DNA from: Protonemura montana
Taxonomy: Eukaryota > Arthropoda > Insecta > Plecoptera > Nemouridae
Direction: 5' to 3'
Length of the DNA stretch: 64,000 nt
NCBI GenBank assembly: GCA_947568835.1
Contig: OX387603.1
Location: forward strand, 14,160,651-14,224,650
Shown: piece by piece, positions 37,201 through 45,501 of the stretch
Position numbering within the stretch: position 1 is the stretch's first letter
Layout of the letters: each line of letters begins with the position of its first letter
Notes under the pieces: generated by a model
Database searches by the model: none
What the model saw: the letters and a program-made list of their open reading frames with translations, nothing else
What the model was told of the DNA's origin: nothing
Program-made: the position numbers and the translations under genes

Positions 37201-40200
37201 ATTGCTACACAAGAGACCTTTTAAAATGTCTTACTTCCCTTTGTCTTGCAGAACGAGGCAATGACTGGCACCCACACGCAGAACCCGGTGTACTCGCGGA
37301 TAACACTTGCACTGATGGAGGATACAGGTTGGTATCGTGCCAACTACAGCATGGCCCAGCCTCTGAACTGGGGGCGGAACCTCGGCTGCGACTTCGCCAT
37401 GCGCAGCTGCAAGGACTGGATCGATGCCAAACAGCTTGCGTAAGTCGACTCGTGTCTTTAAGTTGCTTGAGGGAAAATTGTGTACAGGGTTGATGGGCAA
37501 ATAAATGATTAAGAAAAGTGTTACTGTTCACCTCTATGATTACATACATGATACATTTAGAGTTTAAAAATATGATTTTAATTTTTTTTTTGAGTTTCTA
37601 ATTAACATTCAGCAAGATAAGTGGGAAAAAGATGTCATCTGGTTTGTGCCAATTATGGGCAAAATCTCGTTGAAAATGTTACACAATTGGCAGTTTGGTA
37701 TTTTTGCTAACTTTAAATTACCAAGCTAGGAAGACTCAAAGTTTTGCAGCCATGGAGATACTAAGTTCACCTGTATGCTAAGATACTGATAGAGGTATCT
37801 TTACAAACTGTGTGGGGGAGGAAGATCTGCAAAATCTGCAAGATCTGCAAGATTTTTCTTGAGGGAATTTCCAGTGTTTTCAAAGTAACATTCTCTGTGA
37901 AAAGTTAAGTAATAAAAAAAGCCAAGCATCGAATTTCTTCGTATGTTTCAGAGGGCAAACGATTCACCCATTCTGCAACAAAGTGAAGAGGGATCCTCTC
38001 GAGACCGAATGTACCGACGACAGGAGTTCCGTGGCCCTCTGTAATCTGGTAGAACATTCAGAGAAACTGCCGAATATTTATCAGGTTGGTAGCTAACTGG
38101 CTGAGCCACAAAGAATCGCTCTAAAGTTGTTATTTTTATGTAGGTTTCATATTGCATTGTATTTATTTTTCTTATATTTAATTCGATTAATTGATTAATT
38201 TGCTTGTATATCACAGATCACAGAATTTGAACTGGTTAATAGATCAAATACAGCTATATCAATACTACATAGACCAGATTTAGTAAGACAATAGTCAAGT
38301 TTCATATACATATTAGATAGTTTTTACCGATGTCTTGTGGTAGGAAAACCACAATAAAATAATTACTGCACTCAAATTTTTCTCAATTAACATTTTTGTT
38401 GCCATCTTTGAAAACAAACAATACTATCAAGCATACGAGGTTCGAAGGTGTATTCAACTTTCGGTAGCTATGCAGATGCTGAGATCGCCTGACGGAGTTT
38501 CTCAATTCTGATTTCTTTGTTACTGTGTGTTTACTAAAGAACTGGAGGAATACATAGAACTTAAAAACTTTAGGTTAGGAAACCTTCTTTTTCTTTGTAA
38601 GCGTGTCTTTCTCATTCCTGCTTGTGTGATTGAAGTTCCAAACAGTCAGATTAACTTTTGGTCAAAGCAAGGTTGCTTGTTTTCCACCACTTGAGCAGGA
38701 TAGCATGTTGAAAGGTTCTAGGTAGCACTTAATTATTAACCTCTACTAATGCCTTCTTCGAGTTTGAGAATGCACAATGAGCCTCTACTTATCTACTTCC
38801 TCATAAAAAATTACGCTGGTTGACTACTTCATTTTGTTACTACTTCATTTCCTCTTGGCTAGGCATATTTCCAACTATAATTTCTTTAATGAGGTTCTTA
38901 AGACAACATTTTTGCCATGGCCAAAATTCTTAGAATAGTTTGCCAAACCGAATGGTTTGGTGTGTTGGAAACACCAATTCTCATGAGATCACCGAAGTTA
39001 AGCAACAGTGCGCTGAGTCAGGTATTGGATGGGTGACCACCATACACATGGCCAGTTCTGTTCGGGAGAGAGGTTGGAGGGATGAAAATTAGTACAGCAA
39101 CTTCACTCGCCTTGCTTATCAACCTCTCGACAGCATGGATTTGTGGAGAAATCCTGTTGTTTGTGTTGTACCGTCCTTTGAAAGGGACGTTAAGCCCCAC
39201 CGGCTCCCCTTGGTGGTCCCCTTGGTTCTCTTCGACAGGAGTAGGCTACATGCCGGCACCGGATTTCCCCTCCTCCCTTCTAGGCTAGGTTAGGTTCATC
39301 ATCATCCTCATCATCATCCACTCATTCACCGATGCCATTAGACCAGTGCCGCATGGCCAGTTGTCAAAACAGTGTGTCGTTAAACACTACAAATCAATCA
39401 ATCAAATATATCACTAGCTAGCTGGGCATGATTATGGATATTTTTCCTTTAACCAGATCTTTTATTAACTGCATATAACCGTCTTAGTGCTTCAAAATAT
39501 TTTTTTTACTTTTTTCCAGAATTTTGATTCACTCTCTCACGTAAGTCACGGCCAAGAGAGCTTCTACGGAGGATCCGTTTCGCTAGCCGACTACTGTCCA
39601 TACATACAAGAGTTTACTTGGAGGTCGAAGAGTGTCGTAATCCGTGGCTCGCACTGCCAGTATGAAGAGAATAACCCGCACCGGACAAAAAACTTTGCAC
39701 TGGAGAGCTACGGCGCAAACTCGCGCTGCTTCGACCACACCAATCACATGTGGGAGGAACGATCGTGCCGGCAAGTCCGGCAGTGGCAGCACTGGGGCTC
39801 TGGATGCTACGAGTTCTCCTGTAAAGCCGGTCGTCTCCACATTATTGTAATTAATATGTCACTCATTTTAACTACTAATGAACAAATTGAAATGAATGAC
39901 TTGAAAACATTCGTTTTTTACCAGCTGGGTAGGTTTGAATTTAAGTATAGGGTGATCCAAACATATCATTTTGAGCCACTTTTGCTTCTTTTTCCACATT
40001 GGTTGTGTAAATCTTTTTAGTTTTTATTATTGATTTGCAAAGGAAAAAGGAAGGCCACAACTTTCCAGAACCGCAAAATTTATTTCACATTGCTTGGTAC
40101 ATGCCCTGGTTAAAGTTTTGGTTCTTGCCTTTATCACTCAAGGGGGAGTACTTTTTAACTGACACCTAGACTAACATAGTGTTCATTTATCTCATAGTTG

Positions 40201-42279
40201 AGTAAGGTCATCCTATACCTTTTTTAATTAAACAAGCTCAAATCGATGTATACATTTTACTCTGGGGGGTACTTGTTTAGAGAATGAATCAGAATATTAG
40301 GAAACTATTTTATGTTTACTGTACCTATACCAGTCAATCGTAGCTATAAACCATGATTTTTTGGCTGAGCTTTCTGGCCATGAAATAATCCAGTTAAATG
40401 CATTTATAGTAGAAAAATTTACCGGGATTCAAAACTTTTTCCGTTTTCAATGCCAGGACTTTGGATGTGCCTTACTTTAAAATACTTGAACCTGTGGACT
40501 CAACTGTTCTTTAAAAGGGATGGACATATAATACCATAATAGTTCAACTTTATAAAAAGCTTCGAACAAGCTAAAAAAGGGCTTAAAAATGTATGCAAAC
40601 TCAGCCAAAACTAACTTTCTGCCACTGCATGGTGTGGTTATTTATTAAATTCTGTCACAGTTAAGTCATCCTTCAGCATAAAGTGAATTCACACAAATTC
40701 AGAGAGTGAGAGAGTGCATTTTCCACAATATTCTCTTTCACTTATCTAGTCTCTTCCTTGCCTAGTTCCTCATATACGAGACATTTGGGGATATTTAACT
40801 TGCAATGAGGGTTTTGAATTTGAAGGTATTAAAAGTTTGGTTCTACGAAACCCAAGATAAAAATTCCAATTCCATTGACTCGAAATAAACATTCTGGCAT
40901 TACCTATAAACATATTTCGGTTTTGCAAAACTGAGGGAATGGAATATGATATTAGATTTAACTGGTTTCAACTTGGGTTCTTGTGGACAATAGTTGACAA
41001 TACCTTCGAATACTGTTTTAATGCTCGGTGTTTCTTTCCAGGTGGCCAATTACACTTACACGTGCTACTTTCCTGGCCAGGAGCTGTCCATCAGAATCAT
41101 GGCCAATGGCTGGCTTCATAAAGGAGCGCTAGTGTGCCCTCCGTGCGAGGAACTTTGTGAGGTAGGTTTCACAAACACATACCTTTACCAATAAATTTCA
41201 TGGAATGGTACATGTACATGGCATGGTACATTCTTTTGCGATGGTTTATTCAGTCATAGTCTATATTCTCAGAAATATTGAGAGCTGCGAGTTGTTGGCT
41301 GTTGTAATTACCTCTAGGTCGATATCTAAGATTACTTGATACATTTAATCGTCCACACCACTTGTTCGATCGTGACGAAACAAAAACAAGGCAATTTATC
41401 ACAATATTGGCAACAGATTGACGCGTTTCAAAAGCAAAAATATTAGTTTGTGTTATAGTTACATGCATTGTAAAAAAGCCTGTGCAAGGCGTTTTTCCGG
41501 TGTTTTTCAGAAAAAAATTGGAGTTTTTGTAGCAGCTGTTGATCCCAAATTTGTGAAATTTGTTAAAACTACTAAACTACACATTATAAAAGGATTTTGT
41601 TCTCTGGATCTCACAAGAAAAGAAGACGAAGGCAATAAAAACCCCTCAAGCATTACTCTTAATTTCTCGACCAGAGAAAGTGCAGTTTGAATGCTCAAAA
41701 TGCATCGTATTGCCTATCGAGAGCCGAAATTTTTCACTCGTGTTGTTGACACCGAAACTATGCTTTTCAGTTTTGGTTTATGTTTTAGTTTATGTTTTAG
41801 TTTCTTCACGAAGTACAAAAAAGTCAGTTATGTATGCTGAGACTATTTGACAGGGACTGGTAGTGGTAACCACTTGCCTGCCAATTGAAAATTTATTATA
41901 GCCAATTTATTTTGCCTATTGTGTCTTTTTACTTCTCTGGGTAAAGATTTCATTTGCGATATTATCGTTCATTTGTGATTGCTTTTTGTTTGAATATAAC
42001 CATAGAATACCATAGAATATATACCATAGAATATAACTCAAGAAAGTTAGGCTGTCGATTTTGCTTGCAAAAATAAAAACAGAAATGCTTCATTCTCAGG
42101 ACGAGTTTGCCGCTCTAGGAGAGTGGTGCAAGCCCGAGGCGCAACCAGTACGCTCGTTGTACCACCGCGATGACCTGACCTGCGGGTCGGCACGGCCCAT
42201 GCCAGCTATCGTTGCGGTTGCTTTGGCGCTAACTGCGCTCGTCACAAGTCTCCACTGGCTCGGCCAGCCAGGGACTTGA
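16124..42279 (+). CDS. LMLN: Leishmanolysin-like peptidase (invadolysin), twelve coding exons, N-terminus missing
   Basis: Coding exons: 16124-16224, 25572-25602, 26889-26971, 28031-28148, 32900-33078, 35366-35566, 36305-36530, 37252-37439, 37952-38084, 39520-39846, 41042-41161, 42100-42279. All junctions are AG/GT, and the phases join to 1887 nt (628 codons plus stop). The product is a family M8 zinc metalloprotease. Counting from the first codon seen, HEILH is at 200-204, the third zinc ligand is probably the His of THWEKR (306), and the Met-turn is MTG (317). A basic KKR near residue 15 may mark the end of the propeptide. Many Cys and several N-glycosylation sequons (CNAT, NCSE, NYT) fit a secretory protein. 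The last exon ends in a hydrophobic tail suited to GPI or membrane anchoring. In flies the orthologue acts in cell migration and mitosis and is found on lipid droplets. The signal-peptide exon with the usual Cys-His-Pro-rich segment is not identified. Exons are visibly richer in G+C than introns. Confidence 0.96.
16225..17799 (+). other. LMLN intron, first part
   Basis: Start of a 9.3-kb intron (16225-25571). No gene is seen in this part. An 18-bp unit, GCTAGACAAAAGAAATGT, is present twice in tandem at 17763-17798, directly next to the tRNA-like sequence. Confidence 0.6.
17800..17873 (-). pseudogene. tRNA-Ala(GGC)-like sequence, pseudogene or SINE head
   Basis: On the minus strand: TGCTCGG, then an A-box-like TAGCTCTGTTGGTAGAGCA, anticodon stem CCCGA/TTGGG with loop CCGGCAA (anticodon GGC, but C instead of the usual U33), a five-base variable region, and a B-box-like GTTCGTATC in a T arm with one mismatched pair. 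The acceptor stem pairs poorly. The pieces have normal tRNA lengths, but the decay argues against a working gene. Followed (minus orientation) by two 18-bp tandem units, as in the tail of a tRNA-derived SINE. Confidence 0.65.
17874..20691 (+). other. LMLN intron, middle part
   Basis: A 161-codon open frame at 18060-18545 has no recognisable domain. A purine-rich tract follows at about 18668-18740. A TCGCTTTTCC unit is repeated about three times near 18987-19020. No supported gene. Confidence 0.5.
20692..20972. repeat. Fold-back repeat, family M, copy 2 (best preserved)
   Basis: Left arm 20752-20845 and right arm 20878-20972 are long inverted copies. Each outward-reading arm has CCTTGAAGAA, a 5-bp stem (GTAAC/GTTAC in the right arm), CGAAACGTCGGGAAATTTAG, TTGTCCTTTACTTAG and CAAATAGTTTTTCTTA. 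Homology to copy 1 also extends left of the arm from 20692. It lies in the large LMLN intron. No coding capacity. Confidence 0.75.
20973..25114 (+). other. LMLN intron with a GC-rich patch
   Basis: Mostly AT-rich and featureless. About 23320-23515 stands out as GC-rich (CCCCGGGGCCC near 23320, several GGC/CGG runs) with an unrecognised 60-codon open frame. This could be a decayed transposon piece or an undetected exon. Confidence 0.45.
25115..25300. repeat. Fold-back repeat, family M, copy 3 (one arm)
   Basis: Contains the inner segment AGATGCATTTAGGATGC shared with copy 1, then one full arm with GTGACGAAACGTTGGGAAAT, TTGTCCTTTACTTAG and CAAATAGTTTTTCTTA. The opposite arm is missing. Confidence 0.7.
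25572..25602 (+). CDS. LMLN: LMLN microexon (31 nt)
   Basis: Preceded by TTTTTCTTTTCAG and followed by GTAAGTGA. With two bases from the previous exon it encodes [11 protein letters not shown], the expected continuation. Splice sites and phases fit exactly. It lies between introns of 9.3 kb and 1.3 kb. Confidence 0.9.
25780..26130 (-). repeat. Family V repeat, copy 3 (head plus a minisatellite remnant)
   Basis: On the minus strand it starts near TATACTCTGCTCAG, passes GGCGCCACCGGTCGTATTAG and AACTGTCATTTTTTTTAA, and ends with ATGAGTTGGTAGC followed by about one 55-bp unit. The heads at 50432 and 54972 are the same. Intronic; a SINE (26146-26552) lies right beside it. Confidence 0.75.
26146..26552 (-). 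repeat. 5S-rRNA-derived SINE, copy C
   Basis: Minus-strand copy in the LMLN intron. It is missing about 28 bp in the middle (the block reading CCAAGGGG...GTAGG in other copies), but the 5S-like head at about 26460-26552 is clear. Confidence 0.87.
26889..26971 (+). CDS. LMLN: LMLN coding exon
   Basis: Acceptor GTCTGCAG, donor GTAAGT. Encodes [18 protein letters not shown] followed by KTENVIRLN and part of an Arg codon, the conserved LPEAVHFW block of M8 invadolysins. Confidence 0.95.
26972..28030 (+). other. LMLN intron
   Basis: No gene. A CATCT pentanucleotide microsatellite (about four units) is at 27898-27919. Confidence 0.6.
28031..28148 (+). CDS. LMLN: LMLN coding exon
   Basis: Acceptor CTGTGCAG, donor GTAAGT. 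Encodes the segment with [18 protein letters not shown] and [13 protein letters not shown], ending on a codon boundary. Four cysteines fit the conserved disulphides of the family. Confidence 0.95.
28283..28351 (+). CDS. Candidate alternative 3'-terminal exon of LMLN
   Basis: After a pyrimidine-rich tract and TTCTTAG there is a frame in phase with the previous exon: 22 codons starting [10 protein letters not shown] and ending SNLLPEN, then TAA. An AATAAA signal is at 28370-28375. A second acceptor, TTTTTCTGCAG at 28210, also opens an in-phase 23-codon frame that stops at 28282. Either would give a short protein without the HEXXH region. A frame of this length is not significant by itself, so this is a hypothesis. 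Confidence 0.25.
   Translation, partial: TLFKTEPRELTEDIISNLLPEN
28376..28720. repeat. Dispersed ~340-bp repeat, family R, copy 2
   Basis: Matches 10911-11254 over GCTACTAGGTGGAG, TCAACGATTGATATACATG, CGGGTGGCACC and GCTGGCCCTCTGAC. Located in the LMLN intron 28149-32899. Confidence 0.65.
28721..30103 (+). other. LMLN intron sequence
   Basis: No feature beyond AT-rich intronic sequence. Confidence 0.5.
30104..30382. repeat. Fold-back repeat, family P, copy 3 (two units in direct orientation)
   Basis: Two adjacent units, 30104-30240 and 30264-30381, each with ATTGCCA(T/C)GGCGACTTCC and AATCACATGC. The second is bounded by GTTTTACCAAAAT and TTTGGTAAAACC, the same ends as copy 1. Confidence 0.7.
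30383..31500 (+). other. LMLN intron sequence
   Basis: Short open frames only; nothing recognised. Confidence 0.5.
31501..31995 (-). repeat. 5S-rRNA-derived SINE, copy D, with internal duplication
   Basis: Minus-strand copy in the LMLN intron. A 91-bp segment is present twice in tandem (about 31759-31849 and 31850-31940), the join lying at the shared bases TTAACTT. A separate ~35-bp deletion lies near 31724. The tail carries an ATTTATTT run. Confidence 0.9.
31996..32899 (+). other. LMLN intron sequence
   Basis: AT-rich, with a TTCTATT-rich low-complexity patch near 32225-32250. No gene. Confidence 0.5.
32900..33078 (+). CDS. LMLN: LMLN coding exon
   Basis: Acceptor TTTGTCCAG, donor GTGGGT. 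Encodes [12 protein letters not shown], then [17 protein letters not shown] and [15 protein letters not shown]. This is the strongly conserved block preceding the active-site exon. Confidence 0.96.
33079..34814 (+). other. LMLN intron sequence
   Basis: T-rich runs near 33140-33190; no gene recognised. Confidence 0.5.
34815..34976. repeat. Long hairpin, fold-back MITE-like
   Basis: The ends are AGTGATGTGTTGTAC and GTACAACACACCACT. The arms continue to pair with few mismatches through GGTTTTGCTCTGTT / AACAGAGCAAAAC and GCGGTCT / AGACCGC. Even the central part pairs (AAAAGTTGACG with CGTCGACTTTTTT). The whole ~160 bp therefore folds into one hairpin. It lies in the intron before the active-site exon. 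No related copy was noticed in the window. Confidence 0.75.
35366..35566 (+). CDS. LMLN: LMLN active-site exon (HEXXH)
   Basis: Acceptor GATTGTAG, donor GTCAGT. Encodes [20 protein letters not shown] and then the zinc-binding helix HEILHALGF (HEILH at 35451-35465), followed by [13 protein letters not shown]. The donor GT-CAGT was chosen because it gives the right phase and an acceptable join ([11 protein letters not shown]). Confidence 0.96.
36305..36530 (+). CDS. LMLN: LMLN coding exon (third zinc ligand)
   Basis: Acceptor CTTTGCAG, donor GTGAGA. Encodes [37 protein letters not shown] and THWEKRVFE. The His codon at 36507-36509 is the likely third zinc ligand. An alternative acceptor seven bases downstream would break the frame. 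Confidence 0.95.
36983..37055. repeat. Fold-back repeat, family P, copy 4 (fragment)
   Basis: TAACTCACAGAAACAGCTGA followed by TTTCACTGCCTGTGATTGGT and TTGCCATGCAACTGCC match the other P arms. Short, in the intron 36531-37251. Confidence 0.55.
37252..37439 (+). CDS. LMLN: LMLN coding exon (Met-turn)
   Basis: Acceptor GTCTTGCAG, donor GTAAGT. Encodes [20 protein letters not shown] and [15 protein letters not shown], then [19 protein letters not shown] is the Met-turn of the metzincin-like fold. Confidence 0.96.
37952..38084 (+). CDS. LMLN: LMLN coding exon
   Basis: Acceptor GTATGTTTCAG, donor GTTGGT (weaker than the others). Encodes [17 protein letters not shown], then [11 protein letters not shown] and ends NIYQ. 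Confidence 0.92.
38085..38946 (+). other. LMLN intron sequence
   Basis: AT-rich; nothing recognised before the SINE. Confidence 0.5.
38947..39407 (+). repeat. 5S-rRNA-derived SINE, copy E
   Basis: Plus-strand copy in the last-but-two LMLN intron. Head ACCGAATGGTTTGGTGTGTT, then 5S-like GATCACCGAAGTTAAGCAAC and GGATGGGTGACC. Tail AATCAATCAATCAAAT. Ends about 110 bp before the next exon. Confidence 0.9.
39520..39846 (+). CDS. LMLN: LMLN coding exon (Cys-rich C-terminal domain)
   Basis: The longest LMLN exon, 109 codons. Acceptor TTTTTTCCAG, donor GTAATT. Encodes [36 protein letters not shown] and [17 protein letters not shown]. Conserved Cys pattern of the M8 C-terminal region. Confidence 0.96.
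39847..41041 (+). other. LMLN intron sequence
   Basis: Nothing recognised; the open frame running on from the exon past 39846 is read-through of the intron. Confidence 0.5.
41042..41161 (+). CDS. LMLN: LMLN coding exon
   Basis: Acceptor GTTTCTTTCCAG, donor GTAGGT. Encodes [17 protein letters not shown], then [18 protein letters not shown], with two CPPC/CEELC cysteine clusters. Confidence 0.95.
42100..42279 (+). CDS. LMLN: LMLN last coding exon with hydrophobic tail
   Basis: Acceptor TTCATTCTCAG; 59 codons and TGA. Encodes [16 protein letters not shown] and [10 protein letters not shown], then a hydrophobic run, [18 protein letters not shown], and a short polar end. The tail suits a GPI-anchor signal or a C-terminal membrane segment; the sequence cannot decide which. 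Confidence 0.93.
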   Translation, partial: DEFAALGEWCKPEAQPVRSLYHRDDLTCGSARPMPAIVAVALALTALVTSLHWLGQPGT

Positions 42280-43485
42280 CAGTAAGCCGCCGAGAGGTCG
42301 CTGCCCTCAAAATATGGTATTTAATTTTGTCTTCTAGTCCCTTACTGATGCTAAGCTTGCCACACAGTATAAAACTGAATTTTTACTTTGGTGGCTATCC
42401 TTGTTCATCGGAATTCAAGAATTGTGTGTATGATCAATTCATTGTTGTTGGAGTCACAGCTTTAATGTTAAATGTTCTTCTAAGCAAGTGAACCTCCAAG
42501 CAGGTTGTGACCACCAGATAGCCCTTGTTGGTTTCCTTTTTACAAACTTACATCATTTAAAAAATAGGATTCAATGTGTCTATACACGTATATTTATCGT
42601 CGAGGTTAGCATTAATAAGTAATCTGAGAGAAAAAACATAAAAACATTTCTTAAACTCCAAATGACGGCGACTCTGCCTCTCTGGGCGACTACCAGTACC
42701 AGTAGTCTTTGGTCGGAAATGTTTAGGGAGACCGTAAAATGAATAAAGTCCTCACGTTCAATCATTAAACAAATTATGGTAGCATTGATTGCCATTGGTT
42801 GGCTATTTTGCTACTATAGTAATTAAATATTTTGATTGAAATAATATTGTTTTAATGGTGAAAATTAGGCCCATCATACAATACCAAATGAACTATATTT
42901 TAAGAATTACTTTTTTTTTCTCTTCGTCCAATCTTTTTCTTCTATGCACAACCATGAAATATGTATGTATAAATTTGCCAATTACTTCACTACAAGTGCC
43001 AATATTAAAATATTTTTTCTGTAATTGAAAAAAAAAAAGCAAGTAGGTACATTCAAATACCCATAAATTATAATATCTTACCCGTGTATATTTATTTTTT
43101 ATTGTAATTTCTAGGTTGGTGTTGGTAGATAAGTTGGTAGGCAAGAAAGGTTTTTAATTACCGTTACAAGAAATGAAATTGTTCCCAGATACGAGATGTC
43201 AATCACGACGTTAGATTCAACTGTGCCAGGCTAATGCTTCTCGTTCAGCGAGGAACACAACTGCATTGGCTGAAAATGCGATTGAAGGCCTGTGGGAAAG
43301 TGTGGTGCAAAATCTTCACCGTTGCAAATGACAATTTTGGATGTTTGGATGTTGAAATTTGTTGTGCCCTTCTCCGTGTCTTTGGCTTCGCTGCCTTCAA
43401 ATAGTTATTTTCTGACGAGATTTGAAAATCTTCAAAAGTCAGAAAAATTCAGTTCACAGTGGCCAGAATATAGCAGATCACTGAG
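42280..43485 (+). other. LMLN 3' untranslated region and downstream sequence
   Basis: A possible polyadenylation signal, AATAAA, lies at 42742-42747, about 460 bp after the stop. No further gene before the tandem duplication at 43486. Confidence 0.45.
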
Positions 43486-43811
43486 CACTGAGTGAATGAA
43501 ATGCTTTGTTTGTTTTAATGTTAACCTCCTTTGGTCACATTCATTGAAGGCGTGCACTCTTATTTATGTCAATTAAATTTAAATGTCATCGACAATTAAG
43601 TGCAGCGATGTATCACCTGCGCTTTTCAGTTGGAAATTCTCCACTAACACTGAGTGAATGAAATGCTTTGTTTGTTTTAATGTTCACCTCCTTTGGTCAC
43701 ATTCATTGAAGGCGTGCACTCTTATTTATGTCAATTAAATTTAAATGTCATCGACAATTAAGTGCAGCGATGTATCACCTGCGCTTTGCAGTTGGAAATT
43801 CTCCACTAACA
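43486..43811. repeat. Recent tandem duplication, 2 x 162 bp
   Basis: CACTGAGTGAATGAAATGC at 43486 recurs 162 bp later, and the two copies read the same apart from about two substitutions (GTTAACC/GTTCACC and CTTTTCAG/CTTTGCAG). No coding frame. Very young by its identity. Confidence 0.9.
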
Positions 43812-44753
43812 CCACCAACTGACAAAAATAGCCAACACAGCCTTTTAACAAAATTGGGCTATAAAAGCTAACAGGCAAGAAGGTTGTGCGTCGGCCATTT
43901 ATGTTGGCAGTTATATTCATAAAAATGCTACAACCTTTTGCTCAAATCATCACCATGATGACCTTAACGCTGGTTATTCATTCTGTCAATGGGCTTAAAA
44001 GAAAGCTTCGGGATTTGTATATACACGTCAACAGCATGTGTGGTTTCCTATTAGGCATACTGTCTTATGTTTTACAGTGTTGGCCTCTACACTGCTTCTA
44101 AAATTATCCTAGGAACTAGGTAAGAATTCAACACTGACTGATTATAATAAACTATCTCTTAATTTTTTATCTGAGTCAAGATATTTAAGTTGTGAGTAGA
44201 AGTAATTTTAGGATAGCGGATCGGATAAGTTTGTTTGAACTACAAAAACTTTTGTTTTGCTTGATTTTTGTAAAACTCTGTTGGAAAGTTCTGTACTTTT
44301 TATTTGATGGACTATGTGTACTGTGTACGCACTGATGTCAGCTTCAAGCGGCATAGAAAGCTTCATCGTTAGTGTTATTAGTGCATCTGCATTTGCTGGC
44401 AAGCATAATTGATTTCATTCCAATGAAATGGAATAAAATCCAGCGAATTTTTCCACTCCATTGCCTCCCTACGATAACGAGAGTACCACATGAGATTCCA
44501 GTCTATTTAATATACACGTGACCCATTTGAACTACTCTGAGCAATTACAGGTTTTCAAATAACTAGCTGTACTGTATGTTTATAAAAATGTTATTATATT
44601 GGTGACCCTGACGATCTGACCACAATTTACAACATCACAAATATAAATTTACGCTGTGAAACGAAAATACTCCTTTGACGCATTTTTCTATCCCCTGAAG
44701 ATTTTATGTACCTACTCCTTATAAATCTTACTAGATTTCGACCAAGATTGGAC
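43812..44753. other. Intergenic sequence
   Basis: AT-rich, short open frames only, nothing recognised. Confidence 0.5.
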
Positions 44754-44790
44754 ATATAAATATATATATATATATTATACTTCAGATCTC
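44754..44790 (+). promoter_or_regulatory. Possible core promoter of the downstream secreted-protein gene
   Basis: A TATA-rich run (ATATAAATATATATATATAT and on to TATTATAC) is followed by TTCAGATC, a weak match to the arthropod initiator. A clear shift to GC-rich sequence starts downstream (44820-45070), then the first ATG with a signal peptide at 45221. TA runs are common in AT-rich DNA, so this is tentative. Confidence 0.3.
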
Positions 44791-45220
44791 ATCCTGAGAC
44801 ACCCCGCTGTCCATCACTTGTCCTCTCCACAGCATGCTCGGGAGACGAAAGAGATTTGAATGTGTTCCTCCCAACCCCCCGTCGCCTGTGACAGGCGCCG
44901 TACGCATGCCTCCTCGACGCTCTTTGTTGAGCGTCGTTCGCCGCCGCGCGGTATCATTTATCCCCCCATACCCCCCACCAAGCGCCCAACGACTAGCAGC
45001 ATGCTCGCAGTGTACCTTCTGCTACCGAGAAGGGTGCACGCTACGTGATATCGTCCTACTAACTGACGAGGTCAAGCAACGGAGTTACGAACTTACGAGC
45101 GCCAGTGGATTAGAATAAAATATACCCTGTTTCTTGAGTAAAGCAGACAAAACATTTGGCATAATTTTAGTTAGGGGAACTATAGTTTTGCGTTGTATTT
45201 TTGGGTTTACCGGTCCCGAC

Positions 45221-45501
45221 ATGGGTTTCCGCGTGCTACCCATGTTTATGGCGGTCATCACTGTTTGTAGCGGTTGCATACAGTTGATGAACGGCTGGAA
45301 GCAAGTCAGTGTTGAAGAACGTGCCAGACGTGCTCCGATCGTGTTCCATGGGCTGGCCATCAACACGAATCCCGATGCTGATCCTGTTACTTACTCGGGA
45401 CACTTCTGGATCATCAATGTCTACAAAGGGAATGAAGAGCTGACGGAACTGTTCGATCAAGACCGCAAGAACGTTGGCGCATCCTTCAATTTGAAAGACA
45501 G
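45221..45501 (+). CDS. First coding exon of an unidentified secreted protein
   Basis: The ATG at 45221 gives MGFRVLPMFMAVITVCSGCI, a good signal peptide, followed by SVEERARRAPIVFHGLAINT, VTYSGHFWIINVYKGNEELT and NVGASFNLKD. The exon ends AAAGACAG before GTGAGT (phase 2). The 'ERARRAPIVFxG...YSxxFxIxxVYKG' pattern is reminiscent of the start of NtA/NTR-type OB-fold domains (for example agrin's N-terminus), but I am not certain. The open frame extends upstream to 45134 with another Met; the 45221 start was chosen for the signal peptide. Same strand as LMLN, about 2.9 kb downstream. Later exons are not securely found. Confidence 0.65.

Noticed and set aside
39847..40020. Extension of the LMLN exon frame to 177 codons
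   Set aside because: The frame runs through a clear donor at 39847 into the intron. The next exon at 41042 restores the family sequence (VANYTYTC).
44834..45118. 94-codon GC-rich frame just upstream of the secreted-protein exon
   Set aside because: Proline/arginine-rich and low in complexity, with no splice link. More likely 5' untranslated sequence.
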